Under the pieces are notes generated by a model that was given only the letters and a program-made list of their open reading frames with translations, was not told the DNA's origin and did not search any database. A program made the translations under genes and the position numbers. From contig JBHOGO010000054.1 in the NCBI GenBank assembly GCA_043421945.1, positions 1 through 32,483 of the forward strand: a stretch of DNA of 32,483 nucleotides, read 5' to 3'. Source of the stretch: Thaumasiovibrio sp043421945 (GTDB lineage: Bacteria > Pseudomonadota > Gammaproteobacteria > Enterobacterales > Vibrionaceae). Below are positions 8,990-17,378 of this stretch, one piece after another. Within the stretch, counting starts at the first letter, position 1. Each line of letters starts with the position of its first letter.

Positions 8990-9036
8990 CCTAATAACCA
9001 TTAGATTAATCGATAGATAATCTAATGGTTATTAGG
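8990..9036. repeat. Perfect 19-bp inverted repeat, AT-rich stem
   Basis: The left arm 8990-9008 (CCTAATAACCATTAGATTA) is the exact reverse complement of 9018-9036, with a 9-base loop that includes ATCGAT. It lies 117 bases after the kinase stop and is followed by TATTTTA. It could terminate the kinase transcript, although the stem is unusually AT-rich and the T run is poor. It might also be a protein-binding dyad or the remnant of a small mobile element. Confidence 0.85.
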
Positions 9037-9604
9037 TATTTTATGGTAAATTGGCATACTGGTTAAATACACAGTAAAAACTAACACTCCGTAAAAAGCG
9101 CACTTTAGGGAGTGAAGTAGTGTGATTCAGTGTACTGAATAGGGTTTTGGTGGTCATATATGAAGATTAGATACTTTATTTAACATAACATACATAATGC
9201 GCACTGAAAATGGTAAGAACTGTTCAAGAAGGAAAATTGCATGAGTAATTGAAGCCGCACCAAACTCACACTTAAGAAATTGATATTATTAAGTATTTTT
9301 ATTTGTGCTTATCAGCTTTCAATTATCACATTCTTTACTATGAGTAATCTTGGTGTGCATGAATCTTCCCGCACGATAAAATGCACAACTTTGTATAAAA
9401 CCATTTTATTATCAGTTATATAGATTCTTCATTCTTAAATTATGTACAGTGCTCGTAAATACTCTTCTCAATCTTCGCTCATTCCTTTCTTAGAAAAGGT
9501 TTAAGATGCGACTTGTAAGAAAGCACTAGGCTGTTGAAGTGTTTATTGTTGAGTTTGAGGGACTTTGTCAGCTTCACGGAGAGTTATTTTATGCCAGATA
9601 GCAA

Positions 9605-9639
9605 CAAAAAAGCGACAGCAGGTATGATCATGCTGTCGC
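9605..9639 (-). terminator. Rho-independent terminator of the YibE/F gene
   Basis: A 9-bp perfect stem (9612-9620 GCGACAGCA with 9631-9639 TGCTGTCGC) has a 10-base loop. A run of A at 9606-9611 becomes T6 on the minus strand. It begins 7 bases past the YibE/F stop codon, so it ends the minus-strand unit. Confidence 0.85.
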
Positions 9640-9646
9640 CTAAAAC

Positions 9647-10774
9647 TTACTTGTTGGCATTCCGTTGATATATCGCGCTTGCGATCACAACAGTCAGAGG
9701 TACGGTCATGATCAAGCCGATGCTACCTGCTAATGCGTGAATCATCGCTAAAGATAAAGCGGGAATATTCATAAATTGCATCACTGGCATTTGGAAGCCC
9801 CACACCATCATAATGGTGGTGAGTGCACTGCCGACGAACGCTAGCACTAAGGTGTTGGTCATCGTCCCGAGAATATCTCTGCCAATCCGAATCGTTGCGA
9901 ACAATCTTTCTCGCTCACTCTGGCTTGGGTTTGCTTCACGAAGTTCATGGTAAGAAGATACCATCGAGATCGCGACATCCATCACCGCGCCTAATGCCGA
10001 AATCATAATCGCGACAAACAGTAACCAGCGAATATGAATCTGTGCTTCACCACCAAGGTAAAGAAGGTCTTCGCCTTTCTCTAAATATAGACCATTGAGT
10101 TGTGCCATTTCGCCAAAGAACTGCGCAATAACACCTGCGACAATAACACCGCCAAGCGTGCCAAGCATGGCCACAAGTGACTTTTGATTCCAACCCGAGA
10201 CCAAAAGAAAGTTAACCACAATCTTCAGTGCCATCAGTACTAACGTTATCCATACTGGGTGGAAGCCTGCGAAGATGGCTGGGATTAACACACCAATAAG
10301 TAGAGATGCCGTGAAATAGAGAGAAATGACAGAGTTCAGCCCCTGAACCCCAGCAAGCAAGACGATAAGAACAACAACAAGCCCTATCATCCAATAAACG
10401 GCGCTAGCACGGTCATGGTTGAACGCCCAAAAAATCGTACGTTCACCCTGCCCTCTAATCAGCATAATGAAGTTATCATCCGCTTCAAGGTAGACGTTAT
10501 GCAAGCGGCTAATGCTATTTTCAACTTCAACAGTTTGCTGTTCATTATTACTGTCGAGGTAATTAACAAGCAAACGCTGTCGACCCGTGACAATACTCGG
10601 CACCATCACATCGGGCTGAACCTGCTCAACAAGCACTTCTTCTACTGTTGCTTTAACGAAGATTTGCTGTGAATAGCTGTTCGGGCGAAAACTCTCACTG
10701 ATGATTGGCGAAAGCCAAAGAATCATTGTCGATATGAGGACAATGAAAGCGGAAAATAGGTAGCTTTTTTTCAT
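9647..10774 (-). CDS. YibE/F family integral membrane protein
   Basis: Polytopic inner-membrane protein of 375 aa from the chosen start, belonging to the YibE/F family, whose biochemical role is not established. It has an N-terminal membrane segment or signal anchor (SYLFSAFIVLISTMILWL), an extracytoplasmic region of about 100 residues rich in beta-type sequence, and then a series of roughly seven hydrophobic segments (for example MIGLVVVLIVLLAGVQGL). The conserved-looking stretch GAVMDVAISMVSSYHEL, typical of the family, lies in the second half. The ATG at 10774 (MKKSYLF) is preferred: the longer GTG start at 10816 lies inside the terminator hairpin of the upstream gene. The true start sits only 12 bases after that terminator's T run, so expression must come from read-through or from a promoter within the hairpin or nucleotidase 3' end. 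Confidence 0.85.
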   Translation of the reverse strand: MKKSYLFSAFIVLISTMILWLSPIISESFRPNSYSQQIFVKATVEEVLVEQVQPDVMVPSIVTGRQRLLVNYLDSNNEQQTVEVENSISRLHNVYLEADDNFIMLIRGQGERTIFWAFNHDRASAVYWMIGLVVVLIVLLAGVQGLNSVISLYFTASLLIGVLIPAIFAGFHPVWITLVLMALKIVVNFLLVSGWNQKSLVAMLGTLGGVIVAGVIAQFFGEMAQLNGLYLEKGEDLLYLGGEAQIHIRWLLFVAIMISALGAVMDVAISMVSSYHELREANPSQSERERLFATIRIGRDILGTMTNTLVLAFVGSALTTIMMVWGFQMPVMQFMNIPALSLAMIHALAGSIGLIMTVPLTVVIASAIYQRNANK

Positions 10775-10785
10775 TTTCTTATTCC

Positions 10786-10820
10786 AAAAAAGAAGGTGCC
10801 TGTCGTTAACAGGCACCTTC
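10786..10820 (-). terminator. Rho-independent terminator of the 5'-nucleotidase gene
   Basis: A perfect 12-bp stem (10792-10803 GAAGGTGCCTGT with 10809-10820) has a 5-base loop, and A6 at 10786-10791 gives T6 on the minus strand. It lies 24 bases past the nucleotidase stop and just upstream of the YibE/F start. Confidence 0.9.
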
Positions 10821-10844
10821 CTTGGCAGTTACGTTTGTTGAATA

Positions 10845-13097
10845 TTACTGAGGTTGATTACTGTATACACAACCTTCATACAATTCAGCTTGTGTTGCAG
10901 TCTCAGAGTAGTTCGGGTTAGCAAACCAGCTTGATGTATCCAGTAAGTTCACTGAGCGATGAATCGACGTACGGTCACCTGCACCAGAGCGCATCACACA
11001 GATCTCTTTGTTAACGAGCTTGTTCCACAATGCTTTGCCTTCGGCTTCACGTGTTGTGATCATCTCGCCTTTCACAATAGGGTTACCGATATTATCGATT
11101 GTACCAAGCTGAACGATGTGCCAGTTTGCCGTCGTGAAATCAGCCGCAGATACTTTGCCTGATTCAGCAACATAATCAGTGAGCATGTCACGAACAGCAT
11201 ATGTTGGTTCGTTTGATGACTCCCAAATCACGTCAGATTCAGTGATCCAACCTTGAGGCAGCATGGTTGAACCATAACGATAATCGTTAATTGCTAACAC
11301 ATATGTTGCTGATGGGTCGAATTTCTCACCTGCAATGGAGATGATTTCAACACGATCACCAGCTTGCTGACCTTGTTTACGCGCAGGTTTGCTTAAGTCT
11401 ACAACGTATTCAATGTCGCCATCAAAAATATCGTAGTTATAAGCACGGACATCTGGGTTGAACGATACTGTTACATCACCCTGCTTGTATTGATTGAAGT
11501 AGCTGAAAGACCATTCCATGTAGTCTTTTAACTGCTCACCTTTAATGTTAACAGCAACTAATTCGTTGTCGTACATGTATAGATTTGCGCTGTCTTTCTT
11601 GTGGTAATCTTGACCATCGTAAAGATTAGAGGCATCAGAGAACAGTGCTGCCGCTGAAACATCTACTTTTACCGCATTACCGTCTGCATCAACCGCTTTA
11701 CCTTCAATGGTACGCGTTTGGATGTGGTTAACGATATCAACCAATGGCATTGAGTACAGCTTTGCAGCATGGATGGTTGTGTAAAGACGTAGGCCTTCAC
11801 TATTCGCTACACGATCTTCTAATACTGCTTCATCAGCCGCACCATTTGCAGAATAAGTGAAGTTGCCTTCAACCTGACCAATCACCGTGTTTGCATCTTC
11901 TTCTGAAGCGACATGGATGTGCTGCATCTGCTCTTGAAGCGTTGCATCTTCTGCTACATCAGCAACAGTGCGGTTAGCCAATGTGGTATCAACAATCTTC
12001 CACTCACCGGAATCGTTTTTCGCCAGTTGGATATCTGCTTTTGCTAGTGCCCAACCCCAGTTACCTGGTTCGATAACCTTCACTTTCTCATGACGGTTTG
12101 CATCGTTATAAATACCAGATACTGACTTATCTTCTTGCTGGTACTCGCCGTTCACAGAGATATCTTTCATCTCTTGAGTTGCATCATCACCTTTATAAAC
12201 TTGCTCGATAAAGCGAGCATGCTCATGGCCCATAAAGATAACGTCGAATTTATCGGCTAGCTCAGAAGCGATTTCGTGAACGCCAGATCCGCCCGCTTTA
12301 CGACCAAAGTGCAATGCCCCGATAACAACGTCAGGTTGATGCTCAGCCATTACTTGATCAACCGTATCAGAAACGGCTGCTAGCTCATCTTTGAAATCAA
12401 GATCACGGAAGTTTTCAGGCGAAGCTGCTTGCCATACTTTTACCCATGAAGGTGTAAGACCCACAACGGCAACTTTTGCACCATTGAAGTCAAATACTTG
12501 GTAACCACGTAGGAATGGAATCTCTTCGTCGGTCGCATCACACTCTTTCGCGTCTTGGTCCCAGATGATATTTGAAGAGATAACGGCACCGTTGAATGCA
12601 CGTAGGTTACGATCGATAAATGAACGCTCGAAATCAAACTCGTGGTTACCAGGAACCCAAACGTCATATTCCATGGCGTTCATGGTTTCAACTACTGGGT
12701 GAACGGGTTCGTTGTTAAATAGCTCTGCTGAGTTACCTTGAACGGTGTCGCCAAGGTCAATCATAAGCATGTTGTCGTTTGCAGCACGCTCTTCATTCAG
12801 CAGTGTAGTGATTCGCGTGAAACCTGCGTTGTTATCAACAGCATCTAATGCGTAGTCATAAGAAAAAATACGACCATGCATATCACCAGTCGCACCCACA
12901 GTAATCGTTTGTTCAGTGAGTGTTTTGTCACTGCCCTTTATGATCACTTCTGGTGTAGGCATCAACGTTTCACACTTTGGTAATGTGTTGATATTTTCAG
13001 CAATCGGAGTGACAGCTTCTTCTTTAGTATTACAACCCGCTAGCACTGCAACAATAGCAGCGCTCAATAGCGTTATTTTAATTTTTTGGTGAGTCAT
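10845..13097 (-). CDS. Lipid-anchored 5'-nucleotidase / metallophosphatase (UshA/CpdB type)
   Basis: Envelope nucleotidase of 750 aa, expected to dephosphorylate extracellular nucleotides so that nucleosides and phosphate can be taken up. A signal peptide ends in lipobox LAGC (Cys22), which indicates a lipoprotein. The metallophosphatase domain (about 65-340) shows the dimetal motifs GDMHGR (Asp72, His74), DLGDTVQ (Asp117), GNHEFDFE (Asn151/His152), a LHFG histidine and GHEHAR. The C-terminal 5'-nucleotidase domain (about 370-650) contains INDYRYGSTMLPQGW, in the position of the substrate-stacking region. The protein is longer than E. coli UshA (about 550) or CpdB (about 650), with a tail of about 100 residues bearing two Cys. 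ATG 13097 is chosen over GTG 13109, which has no ribosome site. Vibrio NutA is a known lipoprotein nucleotidase of this superfamily. Whether this one prefers 5'-mononucleotides or 2',3'-cyclic nucleotides cannot be told. Confidence 0.88.
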   Translation of the reverse strand: MTHQKIKITLLSAAIVAVLAGCNTKEEAVTPIAENINTLPKCETLMPTPEVIIKGSDKTLTEQTITVGATGDMHGRIFSYDYALDAVDNNAGFTRITTLLNEERAANDNMLMIDLGDTVQGNSAELFNNEPVHPVVETMNAMEYDVWVPGNHEFDFERSFIDRNLRAFNGAVISSNIIWDQDAKECDATDEEIPFLRGYQVFDFNGAKVAVVGLTPSWVKVWQAASPENFRDLDFKDELAAVSDTVDQVMAEHQPDVVIGALHFGRKAGGSGVHEIASELADKFDVIFMGHEHARFIEQVYKGDDATQEMKDISVNGEYQQEDKSVSGIYNDANRHEKVKVIEPGNWGWALAKADIQLAKNDSGEWKIVDTTLANRTVADVAEDATLQEQMQHIHVASEEDANTVIGQVEGNFTYSANGAADEAVLEDRVANSEGLRLYTTIHAAKLYSMPLVDIVNHIQTRTIEGKAVDADGNAVKVDVSAAALFSDASNLYDGQDYHKKDSANLYMYDNELVAVNIKGEQLKDYMEWSFSYFNQYKQGDVTVSFNPDVRAYNYDIFDGDIEYVVDLSKPARKQGQQAGDRVEIISIAGEKFDPSATYVLAINDYRYGSTMLPQGWITESDVIWESSNEPTYAVRDMLTDYVAESGKVSAADFTTANWHIVQLGTIDNIGNPIVKGEMITTREAEGKALWNKLVNKEICVMRSGAGDRTSIHRSVNLLDTSSWFANPNYSETATQAELYEGCVYSNQPQ

Positions 13098-13585
13098 AAT
13101 TCGGTCCACGTTATAGGAAAATTATTACGTCACGCAATATACGCCTTTGAATTGGATTAATAACGTAATATCTCACCAAGAATGTTTCAAATTGTAAGTT
13201 ACGTGAAACACATTAAAACAATGTGAATTGTAATCCGTTTCATGTTGAGCAGACTTAATTGCATAACATTATTAATACAATGCAGATCAATATGAAATTG
13301 GGGACATGTCATTAATTTACAGGCAGAAAGGCTGAAACTCGGAGTATAGATTTACAGGCTCAAATTCAATAATCGCGGTAAAAGAAATAGCCATTTTGAA
13401 AATAGACTTAAGTAGAGGTATTGAAGCGCTTTTATCTCCGCCTATATCTTTTTATCTAAATCAACTATGAGCGATGAAAAACGAAAAAAGAGCTGAAATT
13501 AGCTCTCTTCGCCCCTTTTGACTCTGTTGGCTTAAAAAAGGGAACCTTAAGGATTAAGCTGCTTAAAATGTTGATATTTTTGATA
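13098..13585. other. Intergenic region upstream of the nucleotidase gene
   Basis: About 490 bases without a convincing gene. The left part presumably carries the nucleotidase promoter on the minus strand. It is AT-rich with several GTGAA/TTCAC half-site-like words, but I see no full CRP, FNR or Pho box. The right part holds a weak hairpin with a T run (13484-13506) that may end the small membrane protein transcript. Confidence 0.5.
13484..13506 (-). terminator. Weak terminator downstream of the 63-aa gene
   Basis: A 6-bp stem (13489-13494 AGAGCT with 13501-13506 AGCTCT) and 6-base loop, with A6 at 13484-13489 providing T6 on the minus strand. It lies about 80 bases past the small gene's stop. 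The stem is short, so confidence is modest. Confidence 0.5.
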
Positions 13586-13777
13586 TTAACTAAAAAAACC
13601 GCCAAATACATAGACGATATAATCGAACATGTCGGGCGATTGATGAAATAAAGTAGACATAGCCACAAGACCGAACATAAGACCAATACCTAGAAAGATC
13701 GCGTCGCGTTTTGAAGAGCGTGTTGGCTTTTCAGTGAAGTTACCCAAGCTAAAGGTTGCTTGATTCTTTTTAGTCAT
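13586..13777 (-). CDS. Small single-pass membrane protein, 63 aa
   Basis: Hypothetical protein. It has a basic, hydrophilic N-terminus of about 24 residues, then a hydrophobic helix (IFLGIGLMFGLVAMSTLF) and a second weakly hydrophobic end (DYIVYVFGGFF), so it probably sits in the inner membrane. The start at 13777 is well supported by AAGGAGTGACGAT immediately before ATG. A longer reading frame runs upstream to 13915 but has no ribosome site and low-quality sequence. The gene lies on the same strand as the hybrid kinase, separated from it by about 225 bases with a large hairpin. I do not recognise the family, and nothing in the sequence gives a function. Confidence 0.6.
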   Translation of the reverse strand: MTKKNQATFSLGNFTEKPTRSSKRDAIFLGIGLMFGLVAMSTLFHQSPDMFDYIVYVFGGFFS

Positions 13778-13929
13778 ATCGTCACTCCTTGATTGATAGA
13801 TATCATCAACACTCAACGTGCTCCCATCAATGTAAAAATAACGTTTATCGGTCAATATCACGCAAACAAATTTATCAACAGACATTGTTGACCGTATATT
13901 TCCAAAGAATGTCACATTTCAACATCAAT

Positions 13930-13986
13930 CTGTCGCATTCCTTACCTGTCAGTAAAACTGATATCCTCAGATAAGGAATGAGACAG
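13930..13986. repeat. Nested hairpin downstream of the hybrid kinase
   Basis: A 15-bp inverted repeat with one mismatch (13930-13944 with 13972-13986) encloses a smaller dyad TCAGT-AAA-ACTGA. Together they form a long two-tier stem starting 17 bases after the kinase stop on the minus strand. There is no good T run, so it may protect the transcript 3' end, act as a terminator of another kind, or be an intergenic repeat unit. Confidence 0.75.
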
Positions 13987-14002
13987 AATCTATTTCATTT
14001 GT

Positions 14003-16069
14003 TTAGGGCTGATACTTTTGAAGTAATGCTTTCATCGCATTTGAACGTATTGGCTTTGCCAGAAAGTCGGTCATTCCAGCATCTAAACATGCCTGTTTAT
14101 CCGCCTCCATTGCATTCGCCGTAGTGGCGATAATCGGCAGCGATATACCACCCGCTCGAAGTTGCCTTGTTGCTTCATAGCCATCCATAACGGGCATCGA
14201 CACATCCATTAGAATCACATCGAAGGATTTATGCATTTCAAGCAGCATATCAACCGCTATCTTCCCATGCTCGGCGACTTCTACTTTATGGCCGGCACGT
14301 TCTAGCATTAATTTGGCAATCATTTGGTTAGCACGGCTATCTTCGACCACTAAGATTTTGAGTTGAACAATAGGCGAAACCGTATTTTCAATATGCGCTT
14401 CATAAGGCGCGACACATGCTTCTAGCGGTAAAATAATGGTAAAGCAACTCCCCTTCCCAAGTTGACTCTCGAGTGTAATTTCCCCACCCATTTTATGTAC
14501 GAGTAGCTGACTAATCGCAAGACCTAGCCCTGTTCCACCAAACTTTCGAGTAATTGAACCATCGGCTTGCACAAAAGGGGTAAATAGCTGACGTTGTGCA
14601 TCGGTATCAATACCAATTCCCGTATCCTGGATGGATAACGAAAGCGTTTTGTCGTTACAGCTTACTTTAATGACAATGTTACCGGTGTCAGTAAATTTAA
14701 TCGCGTTTCCAACAAGATTAAACAGTATTTGGCTAAATCTATTTTTATCGCTAATCATCCAGTCGGGTATGGCTGAATCGATATGAAGTTTAAGTGATAA
14801 CGCTTTCTTCTCTGCTTGGGGTCGCAGTTGCTGACAAATCAGATAAATACGCTCACGGATTTCCATCGGCTCCATATAAAGCTCGATATTACCCGCTTCA
14901 ATTTTTGAAAGATCCAACACATCGTTAATAATGTTAAGTAATAACTGCGCAGATTGGTCCATTTGATTGACCCAGCTCTCTTGCTCATTACTTAAACCCG
15001 ATTCGACGAGCGTGTCCATCAATCCCATCACCGCATTTAAAGGCGTTCTTATTTCATGGCTCATCATGGCCAGAAATTGAGATTTAGCTTTGTTTGCGAG
15101 ATCTGCTTGTTTACGTGATTCTGTTATCTCTAATAAGTGCTGTCGACGAGAGGTTATATCACGAGCCGTCCCTCTAAAACCCTGAAATTTACCGTTTTTA
15201 TCATAAAAAGGCTTGCCGTTTAATCCAAACCATCTTTCATCATCGTCTTGAGTCAGTTGACACTCAAATTCTTTGAAAGCGTCTTCTTTATCTAAAATAG
15301 CTTTAAGCGCTTTCTTTTTTGAGTGACCGTAAATGATATCGAAAAGGCTGGTTCGATTAATTCGATGTGTCTCGACATTTGGAGTAGATAAGTACGTGAA
15401 GCGACTCTCTGTGTCAATTTCCCAAAACCAATCCCCTGCAGTTCTCGCAAAGTCTTTAAACCGCAGTCGGCTCTCAATCAATTCTTGGGTTCGAGCAGAG
15501 ACTAACGCCTGTAAGCGCTCTCGGTAATCAATATCTATGATCGTACGCTCGAGCAGAGGTCTAAACCTGTCGATAACTCGTCTACAGCGCGATGTGAATA
15601 TATTACGTTTGCTATGAGTAAAGAGTAAAATCGCGTCACCAGAACTTACCTTTACCCCCGTTAATAAAACGGAAGACAAGTAAGGGTGAAAAGATTCGGG
15701 TAAGCGACTAAATTCTGGAGTTTTTAGTGGGTCAAAAAGGGCAATGGATTCACCGTTAATCGCTCTCATGAAAACGGTACCTGCCTGCCACTCACAATGA
15801 CAAAGGTGAGACTGAGTGGATACCAACTCTTTGAAGTTTTGAAAACCACTCTCACGGCTAAGGACGATAGCCGATTCAAAATCAATATATCGACTAATCA
15901 CTTCCAACAGGCTGTTGAAAATTTGTATTTTGTTGCTGGCTCCCGCCATAGCAGCAATACCAGCTAGTATTGCTGTATTTTCTTCCTTAAGCTGCTGCTC
16001 ACGCTGCTGACATCGATGTAACTCAACAAGCGTTTCTTGCAACTTTTCAGAATCAAAATAGCTATCCAT
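14003..16069 (-). CDS. vpsS: Hybrid sensor histidine kinase, NosP partner (VpsS/NahK-like)
   Basis: Cytoplasmic hybrid kinase of 688 aa with no membrane segment. In order: an N-terminal coiled coil (5-32), a GAF-like domain (35-180), a second coiled coil, PAS (203-308, DWFWEIDTESRFTYLS), HisKA with FLAMMSHEIRTPLNAVMG and phospho-acceptor His338, an ATPase domain (NLVGNAIKFTD, DTGIGID, FGGTGLGLAIS), and a receiver domain (570-685) with VVEDSRANQ, phospho-acceptor Asp622 and Lys672. It begins 2 bases after the FIST gene stop, so the two are co-translated. In V. cholerae the corresponding FIST/kinase pair (VpsV/VpsS) feeds LuxU and biofilm genes, and in Pseudomonas and Shewanella NosP controls the NahK-type kinase in response to NO. 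There is no Hpt domain here, so a separate Hpt protein must relay phosphate. The symbol rests on locus context and architecture. Confidence 0.82.
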   Translation of the reverse strand: MDSYFDSEKLQETLVELHRCQQREQQLKEENTAILAGIAAMAGASNKIQIFNSLLEVISRYIDFESAIVLSRESGFQNFKELVSTQSHLCHCEWQAGTVFMRAINGESIALFDPLKTPEFSRLPESFHPYLSSVLLTGVKVSSGDAILLFTHSKRNIFTSRCRRVIDRFRPLLERTIIDIDYRERLQALVSARTQELIESRLRFKDFARTAGDWFWEIDTESRFTYLSTPNVETHRINRTSLFDIIYGHSKKKALKAILDKEDAFKEFECQLTQDDDERWFGLNGKPFYDKNGKFQGFRGTARDITSRRQHLLEITESRKQADLANKAKSQFLAMMSHEIRTPLNAVMGLMDTLVESGLSNEQESWVNQMDQSAQLLLNIINDVLDLSKIEAGNIELYMEPMEIRERIYLICQQLRPQAEKKALSLKLHIDSAIPDWMISDKNRFSQILFNLVGNAIKFTDTGNIVIKVSCNDKTLSLSIQDTGIGIDTDAQRQLFTPFVQADGSITRKFGGTGLGLAISQLLVHKMGGEITLESQLGKGSCFTIILPLEACVAPYEAHIENTVSPIVQLKILVVEDSRANQMIAKLMLERAGHKVEVAEHGKIAVDMLLEMHKSFDVILMDVSMPVMDGYEATRQLRAGGISLPIIATTANAMEADKQACLDAGMTDFLAKPIRSNAMKALLQKYQP

Positions 16070-16071
16070 GT

Positions 16072-17253
16072 TTACTCACTGTGAAATAGTACGGCGGATA
16101 TCATCAAGTTCCCGTGTGCATTTTCACCACCTGTAAACTGTCCTTGTTCCCCGAAGGTAAATGGTAATGCAAAGGGCATTTGATGCATGGCATTGTACAT
16201 AAATTGCTGCACATCTGGCATTTTTTCTTTCACTTGCAACATACAGCCCGCACAATAAATAGCTAAACCGCCAATCGGTTCGACGTTTTGACGACTACCA
16301 AGCTCTAAGGCTGAATCGATAACACGACCAGCTCGCTTAACCAATCTGTCGGCAGTCCCAGCCATAAGGTATACTCGCTCTCCCTGCTCTACCGTCGAAA
16401 AAAGATCAATTCCATTCCGGCTTGTCACTTGATAAGGGTGAGACAATTTAAAATAAGGCATGCCATTAATCTCTCCCGCTATTCTTCCTAGCGGATTCAA
16501 GCTTGCAGAAGAGAAAAAGTCGCTATGTGGTATTAGCTGATGTTGATCCATCCATTCTGAATATTTTAATGCAGCAGGCTCTCCATCAAGCTCAATGATT
16601 TCTCGCCCTTCTACTTTAGTTGCAATCGCTGTTTCACCAGTACTGGCATATCCAGAATGAAATGAAATACTGACTAAACAGGTAGGATAAAAAACAGCCA
16701 GTGATATCGCGTCGTTCATACAACCCGCTTCGGTCAATACCGTCCAATTGCCTCCTATGCTGTTGTCTGCTGAGCTGCCACCGACAATCGGAACGGACGA
16801 ACCGATGACACTTTCTATTCCGGCAATCACTTCCTCTTCACACCCTGGTGTGGCGTGTAATAAAACAAGAGCGGGTAGCTCTCCTTCTCGGCCACTTAAC
16901 GTTATTGCATCTTGAATACAGGTCTGAGCCGATAAAAATGGGTTATCTGCATTATATTGCGTGATCGCCGTCCCATAAGCACCCAATTCATCATCAGCAG
17001 CCCATAGCACGAGGGCATTTTGTTGATAGAATTTCTCGTTACTCATCGCGCCTTGGCAAGAGCTACAACCTAAAATCTGAGTGGTCGGAAATGCAGTTGT
17101 TAACGCTTGATGGATCAAACGAGCATCGTGATTTTCGGTAAAATACGTAATTAAAATATTCGGAGAGGATATTTTAGCTTTTAAGCTTTCTATGGCTTCT
17201 TGTAAAGCAATGGGCGTTACTTCATTTTCTGAGCCGGAAGTCGCTATATACAT
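16072..17253 (-). CDS. nosP: FIST-domain nitric-oxide sensor (NosP/VpsV-like)
   Basis: Cytoplasmic FIST_N/FIST_C sensory protein of 393 aa, the usual length for NosP. The N-terminal half (1-190) carries LGCSSCQGAMSNEKF and VPIVGGSSADNS, the glycine/serine-rich turns characteristic of FIST_N. The C-terminal half (200-390) ends with GGLAIYCAGCMLQ and FTFGEQGQFTGGENAHGN, typical of FIST_C. Studied members bind heme, sense nitric oxide and inhibit the kinase encoded next to them. The heme ligand cannot be assigned by eye. It is the first gene of a two-gene minus-strand operon with the hybrid kinase and is divergent from the SDR-like gene across 125 bases. Position beside the cbb3 oxidase fits a respiratory-gas role. 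NO sensing is inferred from family and partner, not read from the sequence. Confidence 0.82.
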   Translation of the reverse strand: MYIATSGSENEVTPIALQEAIESLKAKISSPNILITYFTENHDARLIHQALTTAFPTTQILGCSSCQGAMSNEKFYQQNALVLWAADDELGAYGTAITQYNADNPFLSAQTCIQDAITLSGREGELPALVLLHATPGCEEEVIAGIESVIGSSVPIVGGSSADNSIGGNWTVLTEAGCMNDAISLAVFYPTCLVSISFHSGYASTGETAIATKVEGREIIELDGEPAALKYSEWMDQHQLIPHSDFFSSASLNPLGRIAGEINGMPYFKLSHPYQVTSRNGIDLFSTVEQGERVYLMAGTADRLVKRAGRVIDSALELGSRQNVEPIGGLAIYCAGCMLQVKEKMPDVQQFMYNAMHQMPFALPFTFGEQGQFTGGENAHGNLMISAVLFHSE

Positions 17254-17378
17254 AGGCAGTTCTATTTTGATATTACTGAAGTAAGTATAAGCTATTTATA
17301 TCCTTTTTTGCTCTCATAATCACGAAACTGGGAGTATCGTCGGTAGAATTCAATTCATTTAGGTCAATAAGGCAAAAA

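Larger units (their letters stand above)
8874..9646. other. Gene-free interval, about 770 bases, with several dyads
   Basis: No reading frame with a plausible start and protein-like composition was found on either strand. The stretch is AT-rich and holds a perfect 19-bp inverted repeat (8990-9036), a CACTCC/GGAGTG dyad (9085-9090 with 9109-9114), a 7-bp palindrome with a 2-base centre (9125-9140), a weak ACTTAA/TTAAGT hairpin followed by T5 (9270-9300), an 8-bp dyad CTTTCTTA/TAAGAAAG (9485-9523) and the yibE/F terminator at the right end. It could carry a small RNA or a decayed gene. Nothing in the sequence decides this. Confidence 0.6.

Noticed and set aside
13195..13240. CRP-like words upstream of the nucleotidase gene
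   Set aside because: TGTGA and GTGAAA half sites occur but no TGTGA-N6-TCACA palindrome with acceptable match was found.
13465..13686. Minus-strand open frame of 73 codons overlapping the small membrane protein
   Set aside because: It lies in a different frame across the better-supported 63-aa gene and a terminator, without a ribosome site.
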